Below, piece by piece: positions 1 to 9,826 of a stretch of 64,000 nt of DNA. The notes under the pieces are model-generated. The model had not been told where the DNA came from. It ran no database searches and worked only from the letters and a program-made list of their open reading frames with translations. This DNA is from Phaeotremella fagi. Its lineage: Eukaryota; Basidiomycota; Tremellomycetes; Tremellales; Phaeotremellaceae. Location of the stretch: the NCBI GenBank assembly GCA_001599715.1, contig BCHU01000002.1:496001-560000 (forward strand), given 5' to 3'. The position numbers and the translations under genes are program-made. Each line of letters opens with the position of its first letter. Position 1 is the stretch's first letter.

Positions 1-3000
1 TCAATCTAACAGGTCGACCAGTCTTCCTATTAACCCTATTGTACCCTTCGTCGATTCTCGCTTGATCCTCAATCTCCAGTATATCATCCGCGAAAACAAT
101 CTGTCTTATCGTAGGCATGATCTCTGTGAACAGTGTGTGGTGGGGGAGGAGGTTTGAAGAGAGTGGAATCAAGGGGTCTAAGATTGGCAGTAATGAATGG
201 ATTCGTTTCGTTCTGTTGTTAGTTGAGAACATGGTGTCGCCTTACCTATCAACTGACAGATCCTGGTCGGTTGCCCCATGGTATCCACCAACGATATCTA
301 TCAAAGTTTGAGATATCTCGGTAGACTTGTCATACCCCGCCAAGACAGGATTCAAATCGTTCACAGGAGGTTTACGAAGCAGATTGAAACCTAATTCAAG
401 CTCGTCATCGACATTCGAATCGTAGCGATCAATCTCGGAAATTTCTATCATTGTCGATATCCTCGTGTCAACATGGGCATCAACAAACGATTGAATCCCC
501 AGCTGACGACAGGTGTTTTCGAACTCGTGTTCGACATCTTTTGGTTTGTTTCGTATCGAGCTTCGATTTAATTGGAGTTGATTTATCGCTTTTCGAAGAT
601 CGAAATACGGGATTGGTTCGCGGCCGTCTGGTGGGAGTGGTTGATCGATGGTAACGTATGAACTCGTTATTGAGGAATGATAGAGATCGACAACGTTTGA
701 CGTTAGTTTGTTGTCACGAGCTATTCCTTCGAGATAAGGTATAGCCAGGTGAGATGGTGGAGAATGGAATCTCAGATCAGCCTGAAGTGGCAGTTGATTA
801 CACAGTGAAACAGGTGGTTCTACTATCAGCAAAGACAACAACCCAACTCACCATTACATGTAAGTATAACCGGTCGTCGAGATTCCGCAACGAGAGATAC
901 GATCGCCGGCCAAAATGTACTCTCATCTTCAAACAGGATATCAACGTCGTCGATCAAGATCAACGACTGTCGTACCCTCTCATCCGAATCAAGAACTTGA
1001 ACGTCATGATCAATCTCTATAGGTTCGTCGACTGAACCTTGACTCGACAAAGGGATAGGTAAATCATTGTCTGCTTTTTGACCGAAAAACGATTTGATCT
1101 TCTCATTCCCCTTCTTCTCATGTTTGGTGTTTTGAACAACCATGTGATTCTTCCCAACATCACCAACTAACGCCATCAAACTCCCCGCAGTCCTCTTTCC
1201 AATCCCGGGATAAACTTCAAAAACGTCCCAACCGAGTTCATGAGCCACCGCATAGACAGCCGCCGATTTACCTGATCCAGGTGGACCAGACAGCATGATG
1301 GTGTTAGTCAACCGAGAGGTCAAAGGTGGATAAGAATTATATCTCTCCCCAAAATCTATATCAGGTAGTTCGAGTTCTTCGACAACTTCGTCCTCACTTT
1401 CTTCGTCGTTGATCTCCCCGAATAACCCAATATCATCAACTATAAAACCTTCCACCAAATTGTTAACCTTTCTTCGATTGATTTTACGTGTGATTTTTCG
1501 ACCAGATTTGTCGTTGCCACCAACTTCCAAGGCTGATAACCAATCTCGTAGATATGTAGATTCAAGTTCGTTACCCAGGACCTCGGAAGCTTGACGAGGT
1601 CGATATCGTTCGCACCACGTCTCCCTGTTTGAGCCAGATGTTTTGGTGTGTATCGACGTTGTTGCTTGATGTTCGGGGAATGGGGTTGATTGGGGGAGAG
1701 GGACATGCGTTCTCAAGCCGGGGACGTGTTCTTCTTTCAAAAACCTTCCCCAGAAATAAGGCTCGTCGGCTGTTTCCAAACAACGTCTTCCCCTACGAGG
1801 CAGAGATACCTCTACGTCCTCTATAATACCTCCCTCCCCGCTTCTCCAATCACCCCCAGGTAAAGGTGTTCTCCATTCTTCACCTTCCTTGATACCCCCG
1901 CCCCAACCGTTTTTCAACTCTCCCAATTTATTCATACCGTTGACAGCAAAAAACGAATGTACCTTCTTTGGTAATGTTTCACTTTTCACACTGCCCGTTT
2001 CTGACAGTACCGACGATATCCTGGAAGCCGTCTTCTGAGTTGGTGCTAATCTCGAAAAAAACGAATGTGCGGGTTTGGAATCGCTTGCAAAGACAATTTT
2101 TCGAGGAGCTGGTTTCGATGGTAGATCCTCTAAAACTTCGATGGGTTCGAAAGGTGATCCATTTCTGCTGTCATCGGGAATACTTGTTTTCGAAAAGAAG
2201 GGATGGGCTTTAGGTCGGGTATGACTTGTGATGATGATTTCTGAAGGTGAGGATGATCTATGTCCGGTAATCGTAAGATCTGGATCTACGTTATCGTCAG
2301 AAACCAAGTTTACGATTTCGGGTCTGTCAAAATGTTGGGGTGAAGGAGGTTTGGGCGGACGTCGTTTCTTTGGTGTTAGACTGAAGGGGTTGGAATCTTG
2401 GGAATCTTGGGGAATACTATCGATGGGATCGTTGAAATAGCTCTCTTCGTTTTCTGATATTAGTTTGATCACTAATATCACCTACCTGAATTATCCATCG
2501 ATACTTCGTCGTCATCTTCAGGCGTCTCTGACTTCCCTTTCCCCTTGGTTCTACTTTTCTTGTTCAATTTCGCTTGAGCTTTCGCAGCCGCCTTTTCAGC
2601 TTTGGCAAGAGCTTTAGCAACCTTCTCAGCTTCTTTAGCCTTTTTGATCATCTCCTTCCGTTCAGCAATTTCAGGATCGACTTTTGAGTTTCGACTCTTC
2701 TTTTCTGACAAAACATCAACCTCTTTGACCTCCTGTCGACCGATCCCCCATTTCGAACCATTCTGACCGGGAAGAACTAATCGACCTTGACTAACGTCCT
2801 CTTCAGCTTTCTTCCTCTTCTTTTTCGGTTGTCCGTTGGGTGGAGTTGCGTTATTTGCGATTGGATTCCCACCCCAGAAAGATAAAATGTTTCTATGCCC
2901 GTTGGTAGTTGATGTTGATGTGCTGGCACTGGGACCTGCTGAAGAAGTACTACCTTCCGATTGGATTTCTGAAACCTCAGGCGATAGCATGTCAACGAAA

Positions 3001-3087
3001 TGTAAATGATTACTTGATGTTGTGAGCGATTGGAATATAGGGCTGAATTGGACTTACTGAATGATGATATGACTCTAATTGATCCAT
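1..3087 (-). CDS. ELG1: ELG1/ATAD5-like PCNA-unloading clamp loader, 3' end off window
   Basis: Large subunit of the alternative RFC complex that removes PCNA from chromatin after replication. Five exons read on the minus strand: 3087-3059, 3013-2486, 2453-852, 819-246 and 212 to beyond base 1, with introns of 45, 32, 32 and 33 nt. The start at 3087 (MDQLESYHH) is chosen because a GTAAGT donor follows and joins in frame to the next exon. The long N-terminus is disordered, Lys/Ser rich, with several short HxFF motifs. The AAA+ core shows RYRP near residue 475, Walker A GPPGSGKSA near 572 and Walker B LILIDDVD near 682, followed by VILTCN, a pattern of RFC1/Rad24/Elg1 proteins. A small insertion separates Walker A from B. 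The visible protein is about 980 residues, between yeast Elg1 and human ATAD5 in length. Rad24 or Rfc1 are less likely because there is no BRCT domain and the C-terminus lacks their hallmarks. Confidence 0.85.
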
Positions 3088-3305
3088 TTTAATTGATTTA
3101 TTACAGCCTAATGACCATGATTTGTAGAGTTGGATTGTCGAAAACAGTCTTTAAATCTCTTTCTCGTGAAATCAATATTTACTATGATCGACGCGATTGT
3201 TAAATGCTCCTCCCACTTATCGGCAATCTCTTTACCGTTCGAGCTGTTTCGATGATTTGGAATAAATACCATGACCAAGATCGAAGTGTAGACCACAGCA
3301 TAAGC

Positions 3306-4232
3306 ATGGAAAAGGAGATACAATCACTGGCACAGGCTATAGTAGAACAGTACAGAAGGTGAGTAAAGACTCGTGTTTGCGTAAAAACCTGAGCCGACAG
3401 TACCAGATTACCAGAGAATCAGCGACTCCTAGTCGGAATCGCAGGGTCAGTTGGTTGCTGTTCACCCCATTTTTCCAACTAACAAATAACAGAGGTCCGG
3501 GGAGTGGTAAATCGACTCTAGCCTATCCCCTAACCGATCGAATCAACACGATCCTCCAACATCCTCCAACCCACCTCGCGGAAGTTGATCACACGACTGA
3601 ACTCGCTCAACATGAAACTAGTCTCTCAGACAACCAGATAGCGGTATGTGTAGGACTCGATGGCTGGCATTATTCTCGGAAAGAAATGGATGGGTTCGAT
3701 GATCCTGGTGACACCCATTGGAGAAGAGTGAGTTGGTTGTCTTTACAATCACTGATTGCAGGGGGCACCTTTTACATTTAAACAAGCGTCATATGCAGCA
3801 TTCCTTAAAGAACTACGACAACCTATCACACCATCCCAAAGGATCCCATTCCCCACTTTCGATCATTCGATCAAAGATCCCCAACCCTCGCCTCACCCAA
3901 TCACATCAACCCACAGAATAGTAATCATAGAAGGTCTCTATACCCTGTTATCGCTGGACGGATGGATTGAATGTGCTGAAACGATGGATAGGAAAGTTTG
4001 GGTGGAAACTCCATTAGACGTTTGTAGAGCTAGAGTGATAAGACGGAATTTCGCTGCGGGCATCTTGCCTGATTTGGAGAGTACGGAAAAGAGAGGTGGG
4101 TTTGGTGTAGATTTTTGACTGACTTTACCAGTTGACGCTGTTGATATGGCTAATGGGGAGTTGATACGTGCAAATCGAGTTGAACCCACGGACATCGTTC
4201 ATAGCATCGATGAACCTGGGTTTGCTCATTAA
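3306..4232 (+). CDS. YFH7: YFH7-like P-loop ATP-dependent kinase
   Basis: Predicted small-molecule kinase of the phosphoribulokinase/uridine kinase/pantothenate kinase fold. Exons 3306-3358, 3401-3445, 3493-3727, 3762-4095 and 4132-4232 give 255 residues; the lengths sum to a multiple of three. Walker A is GIAGGPGSGKST near residue 30, split by an intron. The segment GLDGWHYSRKEMDGFDDP is the substrate-side Asp/His motif of this family, and VIIEGLYTLL is the Walker-B-like strand. RVIRRNFAAGI is a lid Arg region. The C-terminus (NRVEPTDIVHSIDEP) matches the usual family ending. The substrate of yeast Yfh7 is not established, so only kinase activity is inferred. It lies head to head with ELG1, with 218 bp between the two start codons, so a shared divergent promoter is likely. 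Confidence 0.8.
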
Positions 4233-4291
4233 TTCTTTTATTACCATCATACATCTCTCCTATTCATATGTAAATCACTACTACGTTGTGT

Positions 4292-4912
4292 TTACCGAGA
4301 AAGGAAGGAAGGAAGTGCGTCTTCTTCCGGTTCGTCGATCGGTTCTTCCAAAACAACATCACCTTCCAAGCGTAAGACTTTCAACTTTTTACCCCATGCC
4401 GGCTCAATAACAACGCCATACATCAAGAGGGCAGTTGCCATATCAGTGGATTCAGTAGTAGCTTTTGATTCTGTAACCGATTTAGACGAGCTGAAAACCT
4501 TCTGAAGGAAACCCTTTCTTTTTGATTTGAAGACCTCGGAGTTTGAACTACAGAGACGATCGGCTAAGGTGGCTACGGATTTGAAATTGTCGTTGCTAAT
4601 GCTCTTCTCTTCCCCCTCCCCCTTTCCTGACTGTGATTGATGATCATCCCTGCATACCGTCGAGACTATATCAACGTAATCATGTCCAGGACTGAATATA
4701 AAACAACCACCGTTGGTGGTTATAGCGTATATATCGTTGTTCCCATCTTTCTCTGGGGAAGATGGATTTGGACGGAACATTGTTTCATACTTCTTACCCA
4801 TCTTTCTGCCTTGTTCGGAGTTGTATAGTCTAGTCTTGTTGCTGTCGACCGTACAGGTCCCACAAGTGATAGGACCCTCGGGGCGATGTTTTCTGACTTG
4901 CATTTGAGACAC
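4292..4912 (-). CDS. Unknown-family paralogue 1 of tandem array
   Basis: Intronless, 206 residues, start ATG at 4912 (MSQMQVRKHRPEG). I do not recognise the family. Three blocks recur in the neighbouring genes: an N-terminal block GPITCGTCTVDSN..RLYNSEQGRKMG (residues about 13-38), a central IYAITTNGGCF block (about 60-70) and a C-terminal DMATALLMYGVVI block (about 157-169). Between them lies a low-complexity Ser/Lys segment (KRKGFLQKVFSSSKS) that looks disordered. There is no signal peptide or membrane segment, so a soluble intracellular protein is likely. Nearest relative is the broken copy at 5405-5988, with shared upstream sequence. The lack of introns contrasts with intron-dense neighbours and could reflect an origin by retroposition or simply a young family; this is inference. 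Confidence 0.65.
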   Translation of the reverse strand: MSQMQVRKHRPEGPITCGTCTVDSNKTRLYNSEQGRKMGKKYETMFRPNPSSPEKDGNNDIYAITTNGGCFIFSPGHDYVDIVSTVCRDDHQSQSGKGEGEEKSISNDNFKSVATLADRLCSSNSEVFKSKRKGFLQKVFSSSKSVTESKATTESTDMATALLMYGVVIEPAWGKKLKVLRLEGDVVLEEPIDEPEEDALPSFLSR

Positions 4913-5404
4913 TAATAATTGATGCGAGTGGAGTTTGGTTGAAGTTGGTCAAGTGAGAGGGAATGTAGAAAAGTGCATGGAGTGCTATGTATTGCCTTCT
5001 AGTGAGTGGAAGGCATGAAACTGGAAGGCATGAAAGGATATCTTATTTTGATACTGGAGAAACAATGACACACGTTTTGGCAGCTGTGGTGGTCATAAAG
5101 GAAGGGTGATCCTCTTTTTATTGATTCCACACGTTCACTTAATGAGGTATTCTGCAGGATTCCCCGCTTCATGACTCACTGTTGAAAGTCCAACCAGCCG
5201 ATTTATTCTTCAGTTTTGACTTGAAAAGAGTTGTTCTCACAATTGAAACTTCAGTGGTGACCGTTTCAAAGACCCAACATTCTCGAGATTGCAATCAATA
5301 TACACCTTCAACAGATTACATCCCCTTGATGTACAAAATGTACAATACAGTATCTAGCTCCTCGTGAATATCAGTTGTATGAGAATGAGAACAGATTTAA
5401 ACTA
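4913..5404. other. Intergenic, upstream of paralogue 1, partly duplicated
   Basis: No gene seen. About 4980-5075 contains the promoter-side sequence of paralogue 1, and the stretch around 5020-5075 (TGGAAGGCATGAAAGG, then TTTTGATACTG and ACAATGACACACGT) recurs at about 6070-6135 upstream of paralogue 2. The rest (5080-5404) shows only short chance reading frames. Confidence 0.6.
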
Positions 5405-5988
5405 TCAACATTCGGAAGGTTGATCTTCCAGATCCTCCTCGTAATCCTGACGTAAAACCTTCATCCCCCGCCCCCCATCAGTAACGACACCATATTTGTA
5501 GAGGGCAGTTGCCATATCCTTGGTTACAGTAGCAGTTTGAGATTCTGTGACCGATTTGGTTTTAGACGAGCTGAAAACCTTTTGAAAGAAACCCTTGCGT
5601 TTTGGTTGAAAGACCTCGGAGTTCATACTAGAAAGAACATCGGGGAAGTCGCATGAGTATCTGCATCTCTCATTGTCAAGGAATGCACGCCCCCTTCGTG
5701 ACCGTGATTGATGATCATTTCTGTAGACTTCCCAGGATACATCGATGTATCTATCACCAGGAGAGAACTTGAAAAAACCACCGTTTGACGTTATAGCATA
5801 TGTACTATTATCTCCACTTCTTCTGCAGATGATTGTGAAGCAAATGAGCTATCAAATTCTGTAAATTCTGTACCCATCTTTCTACCTTGTTCGGAGTTGT
5901 ATAGTCTAGTGAAGTTACTGTCAACTGTACAGGTCCCACAAGTGATAGGACCCTCAGGGCGGTGTTTTCTGATTTGATATTGAGACAT
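5405..5988 (-). pseudogene. Unknown-family paralogue 2, frameshifted copy
   Basis: Close copy of the 4292-4912 gene. Reading starts at ATG 5988 (MSQYQIRKHRPEGPITCGTC) and matches paralogue 1 through the GRKMG motif, then hits a stop at 5791-5793. Homology resumes in another frame from about 5812 (YAITSNGGFFKFSPG) and continues to the DMATALYKYGVV block and a stop at 5405. Alignment against paralogue 1 places a net frame change around 5808-5825, with no plausible intron there. It is therefore a recently decayed copy, a strain-specific null allele or an assembly error. The remaining sequence is well preserved, so inactivation would be recent. Intact family function is unknown. Confidence 0.65.
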
Positions 5989-6352
5989 TGATTTCTTGTT
6001 GCAATTGGAGTTTGGTGAAGTTGGTTGAGTGAGAGAGAAAGTAGAAAAGTACATGGACTGCTATTTATTGCCTTCCAGTCAGTGGAAGACATGAAAGGGT
6101 AACTTCTTTTGATACTGAAAAACAATGACACACGTCTGACATGGCGTTTGAGGAGGAGAAAGGACGACTTATTGCTGGACTAGACATTGAGTGGTGAAGC
6201 TTTTCAGAACGAGAAAACGCGGGTTCAATATGTACAGTAATATGGATTCATCAGTCAGTTGTATACGTTGTATACTCTCCACTCCTCTTCAATTCCTTGC
6301 AGACACATGACCACCGTTAAAACCCAGTTGAGAGATATAAATACAAACGAAC
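5989..6352. other. Intergenic, upstream of paralogue 2
   Basis: No gene. 6040-6135 is a second copy of the sequence upstream of paralogue 1 (TATTGCCTTCCAGTCAGTGG and ACAATGACACACGT). Beyond about 6140 nothing recognisable. Confidence 0.55.
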
Positions 6353-7003
6353 CTAACCATCATAGGGAAACTCTTTGACCTCGCCTTCTTCGTCGGTACG
6401 TAGAATAACCTTCCCCTCCCCTTTTCTGACAACAATCCCCGCACCCAATAGAGAGAGAGCCATATCCCTTGATCTAGCTGTAGCCTCCCCTGCGCCTTCA
6501 CCTTTCATCTTAGTTCTGAATGGGTTGTGAATCTTTTTATTGAGAGCGCTGGAGTTTGAAGGATATAAAACAGTACCCCAGACAATCGCTTTGGCGAGTG
6601 TCTCCACCGATTGGAGCTGACTTCTCCTTACCTCACACCTGGCATCGACAGCATATCCTTTCCCTTCTCCTTCTGTAGAATCTTTTGGATCGTAATAAGT
6701 GACAGAGCACATTTTACCCTCTGCTCTATCAACTTCACAGTCGCCTTTAAATGCAACTAGAGCGACCAAGCCTCCATCATCAGTGACAGCAAAAGTGGAA
6801 TCTGACGGGACCCTGACGTGTTCATAATATCTTGGAGTAAAAGACGAGGGATATCCCCTCAAGTATTTGCCAGCTTCGCTTTGGTACAAGTTTGAGTAGT
6901 TTCTGTTGGCTGTGGCTGTGCCAACTGTGACGTTACCGGTTTCGGTGTCTCGACTCATTGTCGGATTAAAGTAGGTTTGGATTCTAGATTTAAGAGAACT
7001 CAT
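6353..7003 (-). CDS. Unknown-family paralogue 3 of tandem array
   Basis: Intronless, 216 residues from ATG 7003 (MSSLKSRIQTYFNP); a second in-frame ATG at 6958 (MSRDTETGNVTVG) would align better with the starts of the other copies. Same three-block plan as its neighbours: GNVTVGTATANRN..NLYQSEAGKYLRG near the N-terminus, FAVTDDGGLVALVAF in the middle and RSRDMALSLLGAGIVV near the C-terminus. It lacks the Ser/Lys-rich KRKGF linker of copies 1 and 2, having instead a Gly/Glu-rich one. No membrane or secretion signal. Sequence divergence from copy 1 is large outside the blocks, so the duplication is older than that of copies 1 and 2. No function can be assigned. Confidence 0.6.
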   Translation of the reverse strand: MSSLKSRIQTYFNPTMSRDTETGNVTVGTATANRNYSNLYQSEAGKYLRGYPSSFTPRYYEHVRVPSDSTFAVTDDGGLVALVAFKGDCEVDRAEGKMCSVTYYDPKDSTEGEGKGYAVDARCEVRRSQLQSVETLAKAIVWGTVLYPSNSSALNKKIHNPFRTKMKGEGAGEATARSRDMALSLLGAGIVVRKGEGKVILRTDEEGEVKEFPYDG

Positions 7004-7424
7004 TGGTGGAAAGACTTGCTGTTAGTTGGATGTAAAATGAAGAGTGATTTGATTCATCGCCGCGAACGTCGTGCGAGAAGGAAGAAAGGATTCCCTCTGG
7101 CTTTGTCGACATTATTTCCTTTGTGCGACTTGCAGTGGAACCTCCTATGAAGGATTTCAAAGCCTGTGACAGTGATTCACAAAGCGGTGATTCCTCCACC
7201 AGGAAGTTTGCCGAGTACAGTTCTTTCACTGACTCGGAGGAAGGGGTATACAGTGGGAATGAAGGGTGAGTGGATAGCGATAACGATCGCTCTCAAGTCA
7301 GAAGATGCTCGAGTTTCTGTCAGGATCTAACTATAACACACTGTACATTCTACTTCCGATAAAATATCAATGGATTGTACAAAACTCCCTTTCATTCAAA
7401 GCCTTCTTCGACCAACGAAAAACC
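7004..7424. other. Intergenic between paralogues 3 and 4
   Basis: Upstream region of paralogue 3 and 3' flank of paralogue 4. Only chance short frames were seen; nothing recognisable. Confidence 0.5.
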
Positions 7425-7958
7425 TCAATCACTATCTTCATCATAAAATCCGAGACGTACATTATCACCTTTCAAAGTCAAGAGTACCGGGATACTATTA
7501 CCTTCTTTGAATGCTGAAACGCCGTATCTCAATAAAGCAGTTGAAACAGCAGCTGCAATGTCGGAGTTGCAGGTAGCTCCAAAATACTCTGCTTTATCAC
7601 CCTTGCGGAGGTTTTGAGGGTCGCAAAATGCCTTGGAAAGTGATTGGATGGAGTACCAATTTTTGTATTCGATACTGAGTAGACTCGATTTCTAACTTTC
7701 CCCGTCTCCAGCTTGGATGAGAACGTTTACTGAACCTACTTTGTACGTTGATGATACCTCGAAAAGAATCCCATCAGCTGAGACTGCGTACCTACAGTTC
7801 TTGTTGGTTCGTTTGTTCAAGATATCCTTGACTTTTTGTGAACAAGTTTCTCTTAAAACCTTAGCCGAGTCTTTATTGTATAATTCTGGAAACGATATGT
7901 CGACCGAGTAGAATTCTGGTGAAGTCGGGTCGAGTGTTGCAGTAGATGAGGAGCTCAT
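7425..7958 (-). CDS. Unknown-family paralogue 4, interrupted by in-frame TAG or a 48-nt intron
   Basis: Starts at ATG 7958 (MSSSSTATLDPTSPEF). The first 88 codons contain SVDISFPELYNKDSAK and YAVSADGILFEVSS, equivalent to the N-terminal and central blocks of the array family. A TAG follows GDGES at about 7692-7694, but the same frame stays open afterwards and encodes the C-terminal block DIAAAVSTALLRYGVSAF, ending at TGA 7425-7427. Either this is a nonsense mutation, or a 48-nt intron (GTAGGT...TTAG, divisible by three) removes the stop. The other copies are intronless, which favours a pseudogene, but introns of this size are common in the window. No function known. Confidence 0.5.
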
Positions 7959-8662
7959 TGTGATCCGGGGTGAAGCGTGTTGATTGTCTGATTGTTTGTA
8001 AGCGGATTATCACTCCAAGTGAGTTGAAAAGTCGAAGTGATATGTAGGAAAGAGAGGGTATCTTAACTCTGCTCCCACTTTTATGCAACTTTATGAAAGG
8101 AAGTCTTCACCTTTGTTACAGTGCCACAACTATTGGAAGACTAAGCTATCGAAGGCATATGCTATTTTCCAACTTATACCGAAAACCTGTGGAGACGGGC
8201 CACCAAGATTTGGGTTAACCATAGATGTCATAGGATATTGATACGCCATGGTGGAGGTGTATGATCTGGAAACGGACTTTGTTGTGACAGATTTCCTAAA
8301 CACTTCCGGGAAGAGTGAATAGGATCATGAAGCACTGCAAACTCTATGCCTTCTGCTTTTCGAATGTAGCCTTACGTCTGGGTAAATGCGAAAGGAGGTC
8401 AGTGTAGCGTCATCGGTTTTGTAAACATGAAGCAGTTTCTAACAGCAGTACTGTTGTACTAATTGGAAGCCTGTTTGTCGGAGTCCAACCAGTGGAGCTC
8501 TCAGTTTTATACTTACTTAGGTGGTGTGGTACTTTGGCTCTCTCTGTGAGTGAGTAGACAAACGTGGACGATGTACGAGAGAAAACTACAAGTCGCATTT
8601 CGATATCAAAGTATGAACTCCAAGAAATATGGAAGAAGGATGATTAGGTCTGAAAGGAGGCA
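7959..8662. other. Intergenic between paralogues 4 and 5
   Basis: About 700 bp with no convincing gene. Short frames on both strands lack homology to the neighbouring family. Possible promoter of paralogue 4 in 7960-8100. Confidence 0.5.
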
Positions 8663-9292
8663 TCAAACTGTTTCGACCTGTGGAGATAGGGGGGTTTTCA
8701 AAACCTCAGTACCAATCCATTTCCACATCTTAGTCTCCCCGTTCTCAGTGATGATAACGCCATGGGTGAGAAGAGCGCTAGCCATATCACTCGCCGAAGC
8801 ACTGACTGAATTTGACTCTGAAGCTTTGAACGGATTGATGATTATGCGTCTTCTTTCTCTCCCCCCAGTACCACCAGGGGACTCTTCAGCGTTTGAGAGC
8901 GCCATAGCGAGGGAGGACGGACTGTTGAAAGCGGCTGGTTCAAGGAAACTTTGAAAAAAATTGTCGTGATCATTGTTTTCCTTCTTCTCAAATTGTATTT
9001 CAATGTCATCCGATTTGAGATTGAGCATGGTGAACAAACCGCCTTTATCAGTCGTACCATATGTCGGAAACATCGAAGCTTCGAATCGGCATTTTTCTTT
9101 TTCATCCGTTGAGCAGGTATAAAGCATGAATGTGGAAGTTGTCTTTTGTAGAATTTTACCCTTGGGACATTTCCATAGACGAGCGAAATCGCTGTCTACG
9201 GTGGCGGAACCGATGGTGGTTGGACCTGTACGTTCGTTGGGAGTGACTTTCATAGGTTGTGATTGAAAGAAGGACAGGATTGTGAATTTCAC
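8663..9292 (-). CDS. Unknown-family paralogue 5 of tandem array
   Basis: Intronless, 209 residues from ATG 9292; an internal ATG at 9253 (MKVTPNERTGPTT) matches the start position of the other copies better. Blocks: TGPTTIGSATVDSDFARLWKC near the N-terminus, TYGTTDKGGLFTML in the middle and SASDMASALLTHGVII near the C-terminus. The linker carries a basic RERRRIIINPFK patch, comparable with HNPFRTK in copy 3. No signal peptide or membrane helix in the family-aligned part. This is the outermost (oldest looking) member of the array. The family is unknown to me; a bacterial origin is not suggested by base composition. Confidence 0.6.
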   Translation of the reverse strand: MKFTILSFFQSQPMKVTPNERTGPTTIGSATVDSDFARLWKCPKGKILQKTTSTFMLYTCSTDEKEKCRFEASMFPTYGTTDKGGLFTMLNLKSDDIEIQFEKKENNDHDNFFQSFLEPAAFNSPSSLAMALSNAEESPGGTGGRERRRIIINPFKASESNSVSASASDMASALLTHGVIITENGETKMWKWIGTEVLKTPLSPQVETV

Positions 9293-9826
9293 TACTCAAA
9301 TACCAGGACGGGAATGAGTCTGGAAGACCGCTCTTGAAAGGGTGTCATCGATCAATGGAAGTTAAAAAGGACGAGGAACTACTGTAACGGATCATTTTCG
9401 CCACGTTCGTCAGGTTGACAGTTTCATTGCAGTCGTTGTATCGTCATTTCAGCTACTCTGCTGTTCAATGCTGCCATATTCTTAGATACCTGAGCCCACT
9501 TAAGACGAGATTCTACATCCGAGAATTTCAAGGTACAACGATCGTTCTGCTGTACGATCACCTGACGTTGTTTACAATCAACAAATTATCAGCAACCAGC
9601 AGAGTCTGGCCGTCGGTCTATGCACTTAGAGTTTAGACCACTCTTTTGATTCGTCGACGATTCTTGTACTTTCAGAACGCACGTCACTCTTTGTGGACGG
9701 ACGAAGATGAAATGGAACGGCCGGTAGTTCCTATACGGAGTTTCCATACTATATCCTTAACCACTGTCTCGTCGTATAAATAGCACATGCACATGTCAAC
9801 GATTCTTTACATTCACCATATCCATC
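9293..9826. other. Divergent intergenic region, array to aldo/keto reductase
   Basis: No gene. Contains the promoter of the reductase gene (TATA box at 9775) and presumably that of paralogue 5. Confidence 0.5.
9775..9783 (+). promoter_or_regulatory. TATA box of aldo/keto reductase gene
   Basis: TATAAATAG, 44 bp upstream of the ATG at 9827. The close spacing implies a very short 5' leader. Confidence 0.6.

Noticed and set aside
5182..5367. Plus-strand frame of 61 codons in the array spacer
   Set aside because: No similarity to the array family, no promoter or splice signals, length expected by chance.
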